Positions 41,345-49,885 of a stretch of 64,000 nt of DNA are shown here, in pieces (position 1 is the stretch's first letter; every line of letters starts with the position of its first letter). Made by a program: the position numbers and the translations under genes. The notes beneath the pieces are model-generated. The model was not told where the DNA came from. It was given only the letters and a program-made list of their open reading frames with translations, and ran no database searches. The stretch is from Streptomyces lincolnensis (lineage in GTDB: Bacteria; Actinomycetota; Actinomycetes; Streptomycetales; Streptomycetaceae), in the NCBI RefSeq assembly GCF_021173675.1, contig NZ_JAIHON010000003.1:124001-188000 (forward strand), in the 5' to 3' direction.

Positions 41345-42160
41345 TCAGGCGGTCGCGGCGGAGTGCCGTACCGCGCTGCTTCTCGGGACGACCAGCGGGG
41401 TGCCGGTCTCGGGGTCGGGGATCACCCGGCAGTCCACGTCGAACACGGATTTCACGAGGTCGGCGTCCAGGACGTCGGCCGGAGGGCCGGCGGCGGCGAG
41501 GCGGCCGTCCTTGAGGACCACCATGTGGTCCGCGTAGCGGGCGGCCTGTCCGAGGTCGTGCAGCACCATCACCACGGTGCGGCCCGCCTCGGCGTGCAGG
41601 GCGGCCACCAGGTCGAGGACGTCGAGCTGGTGCCGCAGGTCGAGGAAGGTGGTCGGCTCGTCGAGCAGTAGCAGCTCGGTGTCCTGCGCCAACGCCAGGG
41701 CGATCCAGGCGCGTTGGCGCTGTCCGCCGGACAGCTGGTCGACGGGCTGGTCGCGCAGCGGCGTGGTGCCGGTGCGCTCCAGGGCCTCGTCCACGGCCTT
41801 CTGGTCGGCGGCCGACCAGGGGCTCAGCAGCCGCTGGTGCGGGTACCGGCCGAGCCGGACGAGGGCTTCGACGGTGATCGCCTCGGGCGTGACCGGCTGC
41901 TGCGGCAGCAACCCCATCCGCAGGGCCAGCGCGCGGGCGGACATGCGGTGGATGTCGGTGCCGTCGAGGGCGACGATCCCGGCCGCCGGTGCCAGCAGTC
42001 GGCTCAGGCCGCGCAGCAGCGTCGACTTGCCGCAGGCGTTGGGGCCGACGATCGCGGTGACGGCCCCGCCGGGCAGGGTGAGGTCGAGCCCGCCGACGAC
42101 GAGCCGGTCGCCGTAGCGCAGGTCGAGGCCCTGGGTGGAGAGCTGGTTGGCGGTGGTCAT
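41345..42160 (-). CDS. FecE-type ATPase of the siderophore ABC importer
   Basis: This 271-residue ATPase has Walker A IVGPNACGKSTLL, Q-loop GLLPQQPVTPE, signature QLSGGQRQRAW and Walker B LLLLDEPTTFLD. ATG 42160 (MTTANQLSTQGLDLRYG) matches the usual family start and has AAGGAG. However, the frame is open through five 24-bp repeats to ATG 42280, which overlaps the permease stop (ATGA) and has AAGGAA; ATG 42232 is a third option. So a 40-residue N-terminal extension of eight-residue repeats ending in PR may be translated. Confidence 0.9.
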   Translation of the reverse strand: MTTANQLSTQGLDLRYGDRLVVGGLDLTLPGGAVTAIVGPNACGKSTLLRGLSRLLAPAAGIVALDGTDIHRMSARALALRMGLLPQQPVTPEAITVEALVRLGRYPHQRLLSPWSAADQKAVDEALERTGTTPLRDQPVDQLSGGQRQRAWIALALAQDTELLLLDEPTTFLDLRHQLDVLDLVAALHAEAGRTVVMVLHDLGQAARYADHMVVLKDGRLAAAGPPADVLDADLVKSVFDVDCRVIPDPETGTPLVVPRSSAVRHSAATA

Positions 42161-42280
42161 GCGGGGCTCCTTGGCACCGGCCGTACGCGGTGTCGCCGTG
42201 TCGGCCGTACGCGGTGTCGAGACGTCGGTCATACGTGGTGCCGGTACGCCGGTCGTACGCGGCTGCGGTACGCCGGTCAT
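42161..42280. repeat. five degenerate 24-bp tandem repeats at the permease-ATPase junction
   Basis: Units at 42161, 42185, 42209, 42233 and 42257 share the pattern acgcggtgtcg....cggtc(g/a)t. On the minus strand they translate in frame with the ATPase as MTGVPQPR, TTGVPAPR, MTDVSTPR, TADTATPR and TAGAKEPR. Three units or edges carry ATGACC starts. The 5' and 3' edges share gcgggg(c/t)tcctt, so the array looks like duplication of the original ribosome site and start codon. Confidence 0.85.
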
Positions 42281-43326
42281 GCGGGGTTCCTTCGGACGGG
42301 CGAGGCCTGGCGGAACATCAGCACCAGCAGCCAGGGCGCGCCGAGGCTGGCGGTGACCGCGCCGACCGGCAGACCCTCGATCGGCAGCAGATGCTGCACC
42401 ACCAGGTCGGAGGCGAGCAGCAGCACGGCCCCGGTGAGCGCGGCCAGTCCCAGGGAGGCGGCCGTCGGCGGCCCGGTGACGAACCGCACGATGTGCGGCA
42501 CCGCGAGCGCCACGAAGGTCACGGGCCCGGCGAGCGCGGCGGCCAGCGAGGCCAGCACCACGGCGACGACCAGGAGTTGGAGGCGTGCGGCGGACGTGGA
42601 GAGACCGAGGGAACCGGCGGAGTCGTCGCCGAGGTCCAGCACGGCCAGTCGGCGATGCATCACGAGCGCGGCGGCCAGCGCGAGGACCATGGCGCCGCCC
42701 GCTCCCCACACCTCGGTCCAGGTCCGGCCGTAGACCGAGCCGGTGGTCCACTGGAGGGCGGATCCGGCGAGCTCCGCCGGGAAGCGCACGATCAGCAGGT
42801 TCACGGCGGCGGCCAGGCCCGCCTGTACGGCGAGTCCGGTGAGCACCAGCCGGGTGACGGCGAGCCCGGAGCCCCAGGCGAACACGCCCAGCAGCAGTGC
42901 GGCCAGCAGACCGCCGCCCAACGCGCCGACGGGGATGAGCAGTTGCGAGGCCCCGGCGGCGATCAGCGCCACCGCGCCCAGCGAGGCGCCGCCGGTGATG
43001 CCCATGACGTCGGGGGAGGCCAGGGGGTTGCGGAAGAGCCGTTGCAGCACGCAGCCCGCCGCGCCGAGGCCGGCCCCGGCGACGATCGCCGCCACCGTGC
43101 GCGGCGCCCGGAACTGCTGCACCACCAGGACGTCACCGGGATCCCCGGCCCCCACCAGGGCGCGCAACGCCGTGCTCGCGGACATCGGGATGTCACCGGT
43201 CGTCAGGGAGACGGTGAGCAGGACGGACAGCGCGGCCAGACCGCAGACGGCGAACACCAGGACGCGGCGGCGCACCCGGGTACGGGACGAGGACGGCGTA
43301 CGGACGGACAGGACGGTGGCGGTCAT
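42277..43326 (-). CDS. FecCD-family siderophore permease, second subunit
   Basis: This 349-residue protein is of the FecCD/BtuC family with about nine or ten TM helices, RAPRTVAAIVAGAGLGAAGC, QRLFRNPLASPDVMGITGGA and GPVTFVALAVPHIVRFVTG (the ATPase-coupling loop). ATG 43326 makes an ATGA overlap with the first permease. It forms the heterodimeric channel for the ferric siderophore. Confidence 0.93.
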   Translation of the reverse strand: MTATVLSVRTPSSSRTRVRRRVLVFAVCGLAALSVLLTVSLTTGDIPMSASTALRALVGAGDPGDVLVVQQFRAPRTVAAIVAGAGLGAAGCVLQRLFRNPLASPDVMGITGGASLGAVALIAAGASQLLIPVGALGGGLLAALLLGVFAWGSGLAVTRLVLTGLAVQAGLAAAVNLLIVRFPAELAGSALQWTTGSVYGRTWTEVWGAGGAMVLALAAALVMHRRLAVLDLGDDSAGSLGLSTSAARLQLLVVAVVLASLAAALAGPVTFVALAVPHIVRFVTGPPTAASLGLAALTGAVLLLASDLVVQHLLPIEGLPVGAVTASLGAPWLLVLMFRQASPVRRNPA

Positions 43327-44351
43327 CGGGTCACCTTCCGGGCCAGCAGAGCCAGCAGGGGCGCGCCGAGGAACGCGCTCACGATGCCGACCTCCAGCTC
43401 CGAGGGGCGGATCACCAGCCGGCCGATGACATCGGCCCCGAGCAGCAGCAGCGGGCCGGCGATCAGACAGCCGGGCACCAGCAGCCGGTGGTCGCCGCCG
43501 AGCAGCGGCCGTACGAGATGAGGGGCCGCGAGTCCGATGAAGGCGATCGGCCCGGCCACGGCGACCGCCGACCCGGCGAGCAGGACGACCGCGACACCGC
43601 CCGCGAGCCGGATCCGGGCCACGGGTACGCCCAGTGCCTGGGCCGCGTCGTCGCCCAGGGCGAGGGCGTTGAGGGCGGGGGAGATGGCGAGTGCGACCAG
43701 CAGGCCGAGGACGAGGGTGGGCAGGACCGGCCAGAGCACGTCGAAGGTGCGTCCGGACAGCGATCCGGCGAGCCAGAAGCGTGCCTCGTCGAGGGTGCGC
43801 TGGTTCAGCAGCATCACCGCCGACGTCCAGGACAGCAGGACCAGTTGGAGCACGGTCCCGCCGAGCGCGAGCCGTACGGGGTCGATGTCCCCGGCGCGGC
43901 GGGCCAGTGCCTGGGCGAACAGGGCGGCGCCCGCCGCTCCGGCGAAGGCGAACCACACGTACTCGGCGGGACTGTTCAGCTTCAGCGCGAAGATCGCGAC
44001 GACGACCGCGAAACCGGCGCCCGCGTTGATGCCGAGCGTGGTCGGCGAGGCGAGCGGGTTGCGGGTGACCGCCTGGGCGACGGCGCCCGCGACCCCGAGC
44101 GCCGCGCCGACCGCGAGGCCGATGACCGTACGCGGCAGGCGCAGTCCGGTCACCACGAGGGCGTCCCGTCCCTGGGCGTGCCCGAACAGCGCGTCGGCCA
44201 CCGTGGACAGGGGGACCGAGCGGGCTCCGAGGGCGAGGCTCAGCGCGGCGCACAGCGCGAGGGCGCCGACTCCGGTGAGGAGGACGGGTATGTGCCGGAA
44301 GGCACGAAAGGACACACCTGTGGTTGGTGCGTCCCGTTGGGTCGCAGTCAC
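43323..44351 (-). CDS. FecCD-family siderophore permease, first subunit
   Basis: This 342-residue protein shows GLRLPRTVIGLAVGAALGVA, QAVTRNPLASPTTLGINAGA and GPIAFIGLAAPHLVRPLLGG. The GTG start at 44351 is 11 bp downstream of an iron box, so this is the first gene of the ~11.4-kb iron-controlled operon that runs to 32936. Confidence 0.93.
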   Translation of the reverse strand: MTATQRDAPTTGVSFRAFRHIPVLLTGVGALALCAALSLALGARSVPLSTVADALFGHAQGRDALVVTGLRLPRTVIGLAVGAALGVAGAVAQAVTRNPLASPTTLGINAGAGFAVVVAIFALKLNSPAEYVWFAFAGAAGAALFAQALARRAGDIDPVRLALGGTVLQLVLLSWTSAVMLLNQRTLDEARFWLAGSLSGRTFDVLWPVLPTLVLGLLVALAISPALNALALGDDAAQALGVPVARIRLAGGVAVVLLAGSAVAVAGPIAFIGLAAPHLVRPLLGGDHRLLVPGCLIAGPLLLLGADVIGRLVIRPSELEVGIVSAFLGAPLLALLARKVTR

Positions 44352-44362
44352 GAGCCGTGAGC

Positions 44363-44381
44363 TTAGGTGAGGCTTGCTTTA
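44363..44381 (-). promoter_or_regulatory. DmdR1/IdeR iron box of the siderophore operon
   Basis: TTAGGTGAGGCTTGCTTTA matches the DtxR/IdeR 19-bp consensus TTAGGTTAGGCTAACCTAA at about 14 positions strictly, or 16 allowing the A/T positions, and sits directly ahead of the first permease. Under iron repletion DmdR1-Fe would shut off the operon. Confidence 0.75.
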
Positions 44382-44481
44382 CTTTTCAACTGCCTGTGTC
44401 CCTGCTTTGAACTGCTTTGACGTGCGGGTTTTGTGATCGTCCCCGTGGAACCCCTTGATCGCTTGGGTTCGCGGGGTCGAG

Positions 44482-44500
44482 TAAGGTAAGCCTTGCCTAT
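44482..44500 (+). promoter_or_regulatory. DmdR1/IdeR iron box of the FhuF-like gene
   Basis: TAAGGTAAGCCTTGCCTAT is a second iron box, 48 bp before the FhuF-like ATG. With the 44363 box it gives a divergent iron-controlled region. Confidence 0.75.
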
Positions 44501-44548
44501 TTGGTTGCTCGCCCGCAAATCCATCCGCACATCCGCCCTGGAGCGCCC

Positions 44549-45394
44549 ATGTCCGTGGCCCTTGAGACTCCGCCGGCCGGCGCTGTCACCCACGTCCTCG
44601 CCGACGGCTACCGACGGCTGGCCGACGTCTGTGAAGCGCTCGCCCTGCGGGTCGCGGAACCGGGCTCGGAGAGGGGTCAAGTGGGCTTGTCGGCAGCGGA
44701 GTTGATGTCGGATCAGGGCGCCCTCGACGCGTTCGTCGACGCCGAGGCGGCCCGCGTCCTGGACCGCTACGGAACGGCCCCGCGCCGCGATGTCGCCGCC
44801 TCCCGCGCCCTGCACGACTACGCCTGGTCGGTCGGCCTGCTGATGGGCGGCGTCTGGTACCTGGAACGGAGGGTGCCGCGCATCCGGCCCGAGGACCTCC
44901 GGCTCGACCTGGACACGGCCACGTACACGATCACGCCGGGCGGTGAACTCGCCTGCCTGACCGGGGACTCACTGGCCGGAGGGCCCGGTGTGCTGGCCCT
45001 CCCGGAGGAGGAGCAACTGCGGGCCGCGCTGCGGATGGCGGTCGCGGATCACATGCGCCCGCTGCTGGTCGCGCTCGGGCCGACCGTACGGCGCGGAGCG
45101 CGCACCCTGTGGGGGATGGTCTCCGACGACCTCGTCTCCGGAATCTGGTACCTGGGCCGGATGCTCGGCCAGGAGGGCGAGGCGGTGCGCGCCGCCACCG
45201 ACGTCCTGCCGATCGCGGTGCCGCCCTATCCCACAGGCGCGGACTTCCGCCACCTGGTCGGCGACGACGGCCGACGGCACGCCACCCGTACCCGCGCCGG
45301 CTGCTGCATGTTCTACAAGATCAGGCCGGAGGAGGCCTGCGTCACCTGCCCGCGCACGGGCGACGCGGAGCGGCTGCGCCGCCTGGAGGCTTGA
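44549..45394 (+). CDS. FhuF-like ferric-siderophore reductase
   Basis: This 281-residue protein has a C-terminal [2Fe-2S] site RAGCCMFYKIRPEEACVTCP (the CC-x10-C-x2-C pattern of FhuF) and the upstream LWGMVSDDLVSGIWYLGRML typical of the family. FhuF reduces the siderophore-bound ferric iron in the cytoplasm to release it. ATG 44549 follows CTGGAGCGCC. It is divergent from the uptake/synthesis operon with its own iron box, so it works at the end of the same iron route. Confidence 0.9.
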   Translation: MSVALETPPAGAVTHVLADGYRRLADVCEALALRVAEPGSERGQVGLSAAELMSDQGALDAFVDAEAARVLDRYGTAPRRDVAASRALHDYAWSVGLLMGGVWYLERRVPRIRPEDLRLDLDTATYTITPGGELACLTGDSLAGGPGVLALPEEEQLRAALRMAVADHMRPLLVALGPTVRRGARTLWGMVSDDLVSGIWYLGRMLGQEGEAVRAATDVLPIAVPPYPTGADFRHLVGDDGRRHATRTRAGCCMFYKIRPEEACVTCPRTGDAERLRRLEA

Positions 45395-45700
45395 CCGGCC
45401 GGGGCCCGATCGGAGCCTCGGTCGACTGGCCCTCGCTTGTAGTCCTGACCGACCGGTCCCCGCCTGGAGGCTTGACCGATCGGCCTCGGCCGGAGTCCCG
45501 ATCGACCGGTCCCCGCCTGGAGGCTTGCCCGACCGGCCTCGCCCGGAGCCGCGACTGACCGGTCCTCACCTGGAGCCCTGACCGGCCGGCCCCCGCCCGG
45601 AGGCTTGCCCGACCGGCCTCGCCCGGACCCCCGATCGACCGGCCCCCGCCCGGAGCCCTGGCCGACCGGCACCCGACCCGAGCCCCGCGCGGCGCCCCGC
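45395..45700. repeat. degenerate minisatellite, about 27-bp period
   Basis: About ten imperfect units of the type gaccgg(t/c)cc(c)cgcc(t/c)ggag(g/c)ctt fill the 308 bp between the FhuF-like gene and the ABC exporter. The unit is about nine codons long, and reading frames through it give Pro/Arg-rich repeats, but no start, ribosome site or sensible protein is seen. I find no gene here. Confidence 0.75.
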
Positions 45701-45702
45701 GG

Positions 45703-47457
45703 TCACTCCGCCGTCGCCAGGAACTGGGTCGCCGCCAGCTCCGCGTACAGCGGGTCCGTACCCACCAGCTCCCGATGGGTGCCCACCGCGCGCACGCGTC
45801 CCGCGTCCATCACCACGATCCGATCGGCCATCGTCACCGTGGACAGCCGGTGCGCCACGACCAGCACCGTGGTCGTCCGTGCCACATCCGCCACCGTGTC
45901 CCGCAGCGCCGCCTCGTTCACCGCGTCGAGCTGCGAGGTGGCCTCGTCCAGAAGCAGCAGCCGGGGGCGGCGCAACAGGGCCCGGGCGATGGCGACACGC
46001 TGACGCTCACCGCCCGACAGCTTGGTGCCGCGGTGTCCCACCAACGTGTCCAGCCCCTTCGGTAGCCGGGCGACCAGACCGTCGAGACGGGTCGTCTTCA
46101 CCACCCGGGCGAGCGCGTCCTCGTCCGCCTCCGGACTGCCCAGCAGCAGGTTGTCCCGGAGCGAGCCCGACAGCACCGGGGCGTCCTGCTCCACATAGCC
46201 GATCGCGGACCGCAGCCGGGACAGCTCCCAGTCCGCCACGCTCCGGCCGTCCAGGGTGATCGCGCCCGACTCGGGGTCGTAGAACCGCTCGATGAGCGAG
46301 AAGACGGTCGTCTTGCCCGCCCCCGAAGGCCCGACGAACGCCGTCATCCCCCGGGCGGGCACCGCGAACGTCACCCCGTGGTGGACGTACGGCAGGTCGT
46401 CGGCGTACCGGAAGCGGACGTCGGTGAAGGCCACGGCGGCGGGCTCGGCCCCGGGGGAGGGCAGCGGCGCGGGCTCGGCGGCCGGTTCGGCGGGCAGCCG
46501 CAGCGCCTCCTGGATCCGGGCCAGCGCCGCGGACCCCGTCTGGTACTGGGTGATCGCACCGACGACCTGCTGGATCGGCGACATGAGATAGAAGACGTAC
46601 AGCAGGAACGCCACCAGCGTGCCCACGTCGACGGCACCGGTCGCGACCCGCGCCCCGCCGACCGCCAGCACCGTGATGAACGCGATCTGCATCGCGAGCC
46701 CTGCCGTGTTGCCCGCCGCGGCCGTCCACTTGGCGGCGCGCACGCTCTGCCGCCAGGACTCCTCGGCCGCCTCGTGCAGCCGTATCTCCTCCCGGTGCTC
46801 GGCGCCGGACGCCTTGACCGTGCGCAGCGCGCCGAGGATCCGCTCCAGCGAGGCCCCCATCACCCCGACCGCGTCCTGCGCCTGCCGGCTGGCCCGGTTG
46901 ATGCGCGGCACGATCACCCCGAGGACCGTGCCCGCGGCCAGGATCACCGCGAGGGTGACGCCGAGCAGCACCGGATCCACGAAGCCCATCATGGCCACCG
47001 TCGCCAGCAGCGTGAGCCCGCCGGTGCCCAGGCCCACCAGCGAGTCCGTGGTGACCTCGCGCAGCAGGGTCGTGTCGGAGGTGATCCGGGCCATCAGATC
47101 ACCCGGTTCGGTACGGTCCACCGCCGCGATGCGCAGCCGCAGCAGATACGACGACAGGGCACGCCGCGCGCCGAGCACCACCGACTCCGCGGTGCGCCGC
47201 AGCACGTACGAACCCAGCGCCCCCACCGCCGCGTTGGTCACCACCAGCCCCGACATCAGGAGCAACGCCCCGGTGATCGCGCGGTCGTGGGACAGGTCGT
47301 CGATCAACTCCCGTGCCACCAACGGCAGCAGCAGCCCCGTGGCGCCCGTCAGGAGCGACAGCACGGCGCCCACCAGCAGGGCCCAACGGTGCGGTCGTAC
47401 GTAGGCGAGGAGCAGCCGCCACGTGGGCGGGGCGGCCTCCTGCTGGGCAGTGCTCAC
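45703..47457 (-). CDS. ABC exporter, fused TM and ATPase half-transporter
   Basis: This 584-residue protein has an ABC_membrane domain with six TM segments (residues ~15-300) and an ATPase with Walker [21 protein letters not shown], signature [17 protein letters not shown] and Walker [13 protein letters not shown], followed by H-loop VVAHRLSTV. It would act as a homodimer exporting a drug, lipid or peptide. Its start GTG 47457 follows a GAAGGAGCACC site. It converges on FhuF across the minisatellite; a link to siderophore export is possible but not shown. Confidence 0.92.
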   Translation of the reverse strand: MSTAQQEAAPPTWRLLLAYVRPHRWALLVGAVLSLLTGATGLLLPLVARELIDDLSHDRAITGALLLMSGLVVTNAAVGALGSYVLRRTAESVVLGARRALSSYLLRLRIAAVDRTEPGDLMARITSDTTLLREVTTDSLVGLGTGGLTLLATVAMMGFVDPVLLGVTLAVILAAGTVLGVIVPRINRASRQAQDAVGVMGASLERILGALRTVKASGAEHREEIRLHEAAEESWRQSVRAAKWTAAAGNTAGLAMQIAFITVLAVGGARVATGAVDVGTLVAFLLYVFYLMSPIQQVVGAITQYQTGSAALARIQEALRLPAEPAAEPAPLPSPGAEPAAVAFTDVRFRYADDLPYVHHGVTFAVPARGMTAFVGPSGAGKTTVFSLIERFYDPESGAITLDGRSVADWELSRLRSAIGYVEQDAPVLSGSLRDNLLLGSPEADEDALARVVKTTRLDGLVARLPKGLDTLVGHRGTKLSGGERQRVAIARALLRRPRLLLLDEATSQLDAVNEAALRDTVADVARTTTVLVVAHRLSTVTMADRIVVMDAGRVRAVGTHRELVGTDPLYAELAATQFLATAE

Positions 47458-47684
47458 GGTGCTCCTTCGAGCTGCGCCGGGTGGGGGACTCAGGCTACGT
47501 CGGCGGCGCGCGGGGGTGCGCCCCGGTTTCCGGCTGTGCCCCGGTGTCCGGTGCCGGGCGGGCGGCGAAGAGCACGAGCGCCCCGGCCCGCCCTCCGTTC
47601 GTGATCTCGTGTCGTTACCGATCAGTCACGCGTAGGGTCGGGGCTGGGACAGACGGACACGGGTTCGAGAGAAAGGGCCGGCCC

Positions 47685-48770
47685 ATGGCGCAGGAAGTAC
47701 GCGGTGTGATCGCACCGGGCAAGGACGAGCCGGTACGGGTGGAGACGATCGTCGTACCCGATCCGGGGCCCGGCGAGGCCGTGGTGCAGGTGCAGGCCTG
47801 CGGGGTCTGCCACACCGACCTGCACTACAAGCAGGGCGGCATCAACGACGACTTCCCCTTCCTCCTGGGCCACGAGGCCGCGGGTGTCGTGGAGGCGGTC
47901 GGCGACGGCGTCTCGGACGTCGTGCCGGGCGACTTCGTGATCCTCAACTGGCGTGCGGTGTGCGGTCAGTGCCGGGCGTGTCTGCGGGGGCGTCCCTGGT
48001 ACTGCTTCGCCACCCACAACGCGACGCAGAAGATGACCTTGACCGACGGTACGGAGTTGTCCCCGGCGCTGGGGATCGGGGCGTTCGCGGAGAAGACGCT
48101 GGTGGCGGCCGGGCAGTGCACGAAGGTGGATCCGACGGTGGCGCCGCAGGTGGCGGGTCTGCTCGGGTGTGGGGTGATGGCCGGGATCGGTGCGGCGATC
48201 AACACCGGGAACGTCGGGCGTGGGGACACGGTCGCGGTGATCGGCTGCGGCGGCGTCGGCGACGCGGCGATCGCCGGATCCCGCCTCGCGGGTGCCGCGA
48301 AGATCATCGCCGTCGACATCGACGACCGGAAACTGGAGACCGCCCGCTCCATGGGCGCCACCCACACGGTCAACTCCCGGCAGACCGACCCGGTCGAGGC
48401 GATCCGCGAGCTGACCGGCGGCTTCGGCGCCGATGTCGTCATCGAGGCGGTGGGCCGCCCGGAGACGTACAAGCAGGCGTTCTACGCCCGCGACCTGGCC
48501 GGCACCGTCGTCCTGGTCGGCGTGCCGACCCCGGAGATGAAGCTCGAACTGCCGCTGCTGGATGTCTTCGGGCGCGGCGGCTCCCTGAAGTCCTCCTGGT
48601 ACGGCGACTGCCTGCCCTCCCGCGACTTCCCCATGCTCATCGACCTGCATCTGCAAGGACGCCTGGACCTCGGCGCGTTCGTCACCGAGACGATCGAACT
48701 CACGGATGTGGAGAAGGCCTTCGAGCGGATGCACCACGGCGACGTCCTGCGCTCGGTGGTGATGCTCTGA
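47685..48770 (+). CDS. mscR: S-(hydroxymethyl)mycothiol dehydrogenase (mycothiol-dependent formaldehyde dehydrogenase)
   Basis: This 361-residue zinc alcohol dehydrogenase has catalytic-zinc ligands in [16 protein letters not shown] and [14 protein letters not shown], the structural-zinc loop [15 protein letters not shown], and NAD-binding [16 protein letters not shown]. The [15 protein letters not shown] block near the end is typical of the actinobacterial MSH enzyme, which oxidises the formaldehyde-mycothiol adduct to S-formylmycothiol. The partner hydrolase gene overlaps its stop by one base. ATG 47685 follows GAGAGAAAGGGCC. Confidence 0.92.
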   Translation: MAQEVRGVIAPGKDEPVRVETIVVPDPGPGEAVVQVQACGVCHTDLHYKQGGINDDFPFLLGHEAAGVVEAVGDGVSDVVPGDFVILNWRAVCGQCRACLRGRPWYCFATHNATQKMTLTDGTELSPALGIGAFAEKTLVAAGQCTKVDPTVAPQVAGLLGCGVMAGIGAAINTGNVGRGDTVAVIGCGGVGDAAIAGSRLAGAAKIIAVDIDDRKLETARSMGATHTVNSRQTDPVEAIRELTGGFGADVVIEAVGRPETYKQAFYARDLAGTVVLVGVPTPEMKLELPLLDVFGRGGSLKSSWYGDCLPSRDFPMLIDLHLQGRLDLGAFVTETIELTDVEKAFERMHHGDVLRSVVML

Positions 48771-49399
48771 TGGCCGCCCGCATCGAACGCCTCGTCACCT
48801 CCGGTCAGTTCAGCCTCGACGGCGGTACCTGGGACGTCGACAACAACGTCTGGATCGTCGGCGACGACCACGAGGCGATCGTCATCGACGCCGCCCACGA
48901 CGCCGACGCCATCGCCGAGGCCGTCGGCGACCGCCGGCTCACCGCGATCATCTGCACCCACGCCCACAACGACCACATCGACGCCGCCCCCGCCCTCGCC
49001 GAGCACACCGGCGCGACCATCTGGCTCCACCACGACGACCTGCCGCTGTGGAAGCAGACCCACCCCGACCGGGCCCCCGACGCCCGGCTGCTCGACGGCC
49101 AGGTCATCGAGGCCGCCGGCGCCGACCTGACGGTCCTGCACACCCCCGGCCACGCGCCGGGCGCCGTCTGCCTCTACGACCCCGGTCTCGGCACCGTCTT
49201 CACCGGCGACACCCTCTTCCGGGGCGGCCCCGGCGCCACCGGCCGTTCCTACTCCCACTTCCCGACCATCATCGACTCGATCCGTGACCGTCTCCTGACC
49301 CTGCCGCCCGAGACGAAGGTCCTCACCGGTCACGGTGACCCGACCACGATCGGCGCGGAGGCCCCGCATCTTGAGGAATGGATCGCCCGTGGCCACTGA
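48770..49399 (+). CDS. metallo-beta-lactamase-fold hydrolase coupled to MSH dehydrogenase
   Basis: This 209-residue protein has the glyoxalase II-like HxHxDH motif in TAIICTHAHNDHIDAAPALA, HTPGHAPGAVCLYDP and FTGDTLFRGGPGATG, with a final HGDPTTIG histidine. It shares one base with the upstream stop (TGATG). In actinobacteria this neighbour of mscR is thought to hydrolyse S-formylmycothiol to formate and mycothiol; that role is inferred from context. Confidence 0.9.
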   Translation: MAARIERLVTSGQFSLDGGTWDVDNNVWIVGDDHEAIVIDAAHDADAIAEAVGDRRLTAIICTHAHNDHIDAAPALAEHTGATIWLHHDDLPLWKQTHPDRAPDARLLDGQVIEAAGADLTVLHTPGHAPGAVCLYDPGLGTVFTGDTLFRGGPGATGRSYSHFPTIIDSIRDRLLTLPPETKVLTGHGDPTTIGAEAPHLEEWIARGH

Positions 49400-49805
49400 C
49401 GAAGTCGGACTCTCCACCGAGGAGACCGGCCTGCTCACCGGCGAGGTCGTGCCCGTGCACGGCGTGAACGTCCTGCGCTGCGCCGCCGACGGCCCACCCC
49501 TGGACGGTGAACGCGCCGCCCTGGACCTGATCGGCGACGCCTTCGGAGGGGACGCCCAGGTGGTCGCCGTCCCGGTCGAACGGGTCGCCGAGGAGTTCTT
49601 CCGGCTGCGCTCGGGCATCGCGGGCGCCGTGATGCAGAAGTTCGTGAACTACCGGCTGCGCCTCGTCGTGGTCGGAGACGTCTCCGGGCACATCGCCGAC
49701 AGCACCGCCCTGCGCGACTTCGTCCACGAGACCAACCAGGGCGGTCACATCTGGTTCCTGCCGGATCTCGACGCGCTGGCGGAGCGGCTGCGCGCGGCCG
49801 GGTGA
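49389..49805 (+). CDS. DUF4180-domain protein
   Basis: This 138-residue protein shows a DUF4180 pattern: DLIGDAFGGDAQVVAVPVER, FRLRSGIAGAVMQKFVNYRL, RLVVVGDVSGHIADSTALRD and DFVHETNQGGHIWFLPD. The family resembles STAS/SpoIIAA folds and has no known function. GTG 49389 is chosen because GAGGAA lies nine bases upstream; it overlaps the hydrolase stop by 11 bases, so the three genes form one operon. Confidence 0.82.
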   Translation: MATDEVGLSTEETGLLTGEVVPVHGVNVLRCAADGPPLDGERAALDLIGDAFGGDAQVVAVPVERVAEEFFRLRSGIAGAVMQKFVNYRLRLVVVGDVSGHIADSTALRDFVHETNQGGHIWFLPDLDALAERLRAAG

Positions 49806-49885
49806 ACCCGCCGTAAAACACGACAGAGGTTGTCCGGCTTTCCCGTCATGCTCGACACGACAACGGGCACAACGGAAGGCCGGAC

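Noticed and set aside
45395..45700. Coding extension or small Pro/Arg-rich protein
   Set aside because: Open frames arise only from the 27-bp repeat; no start, ribosome site or domain.
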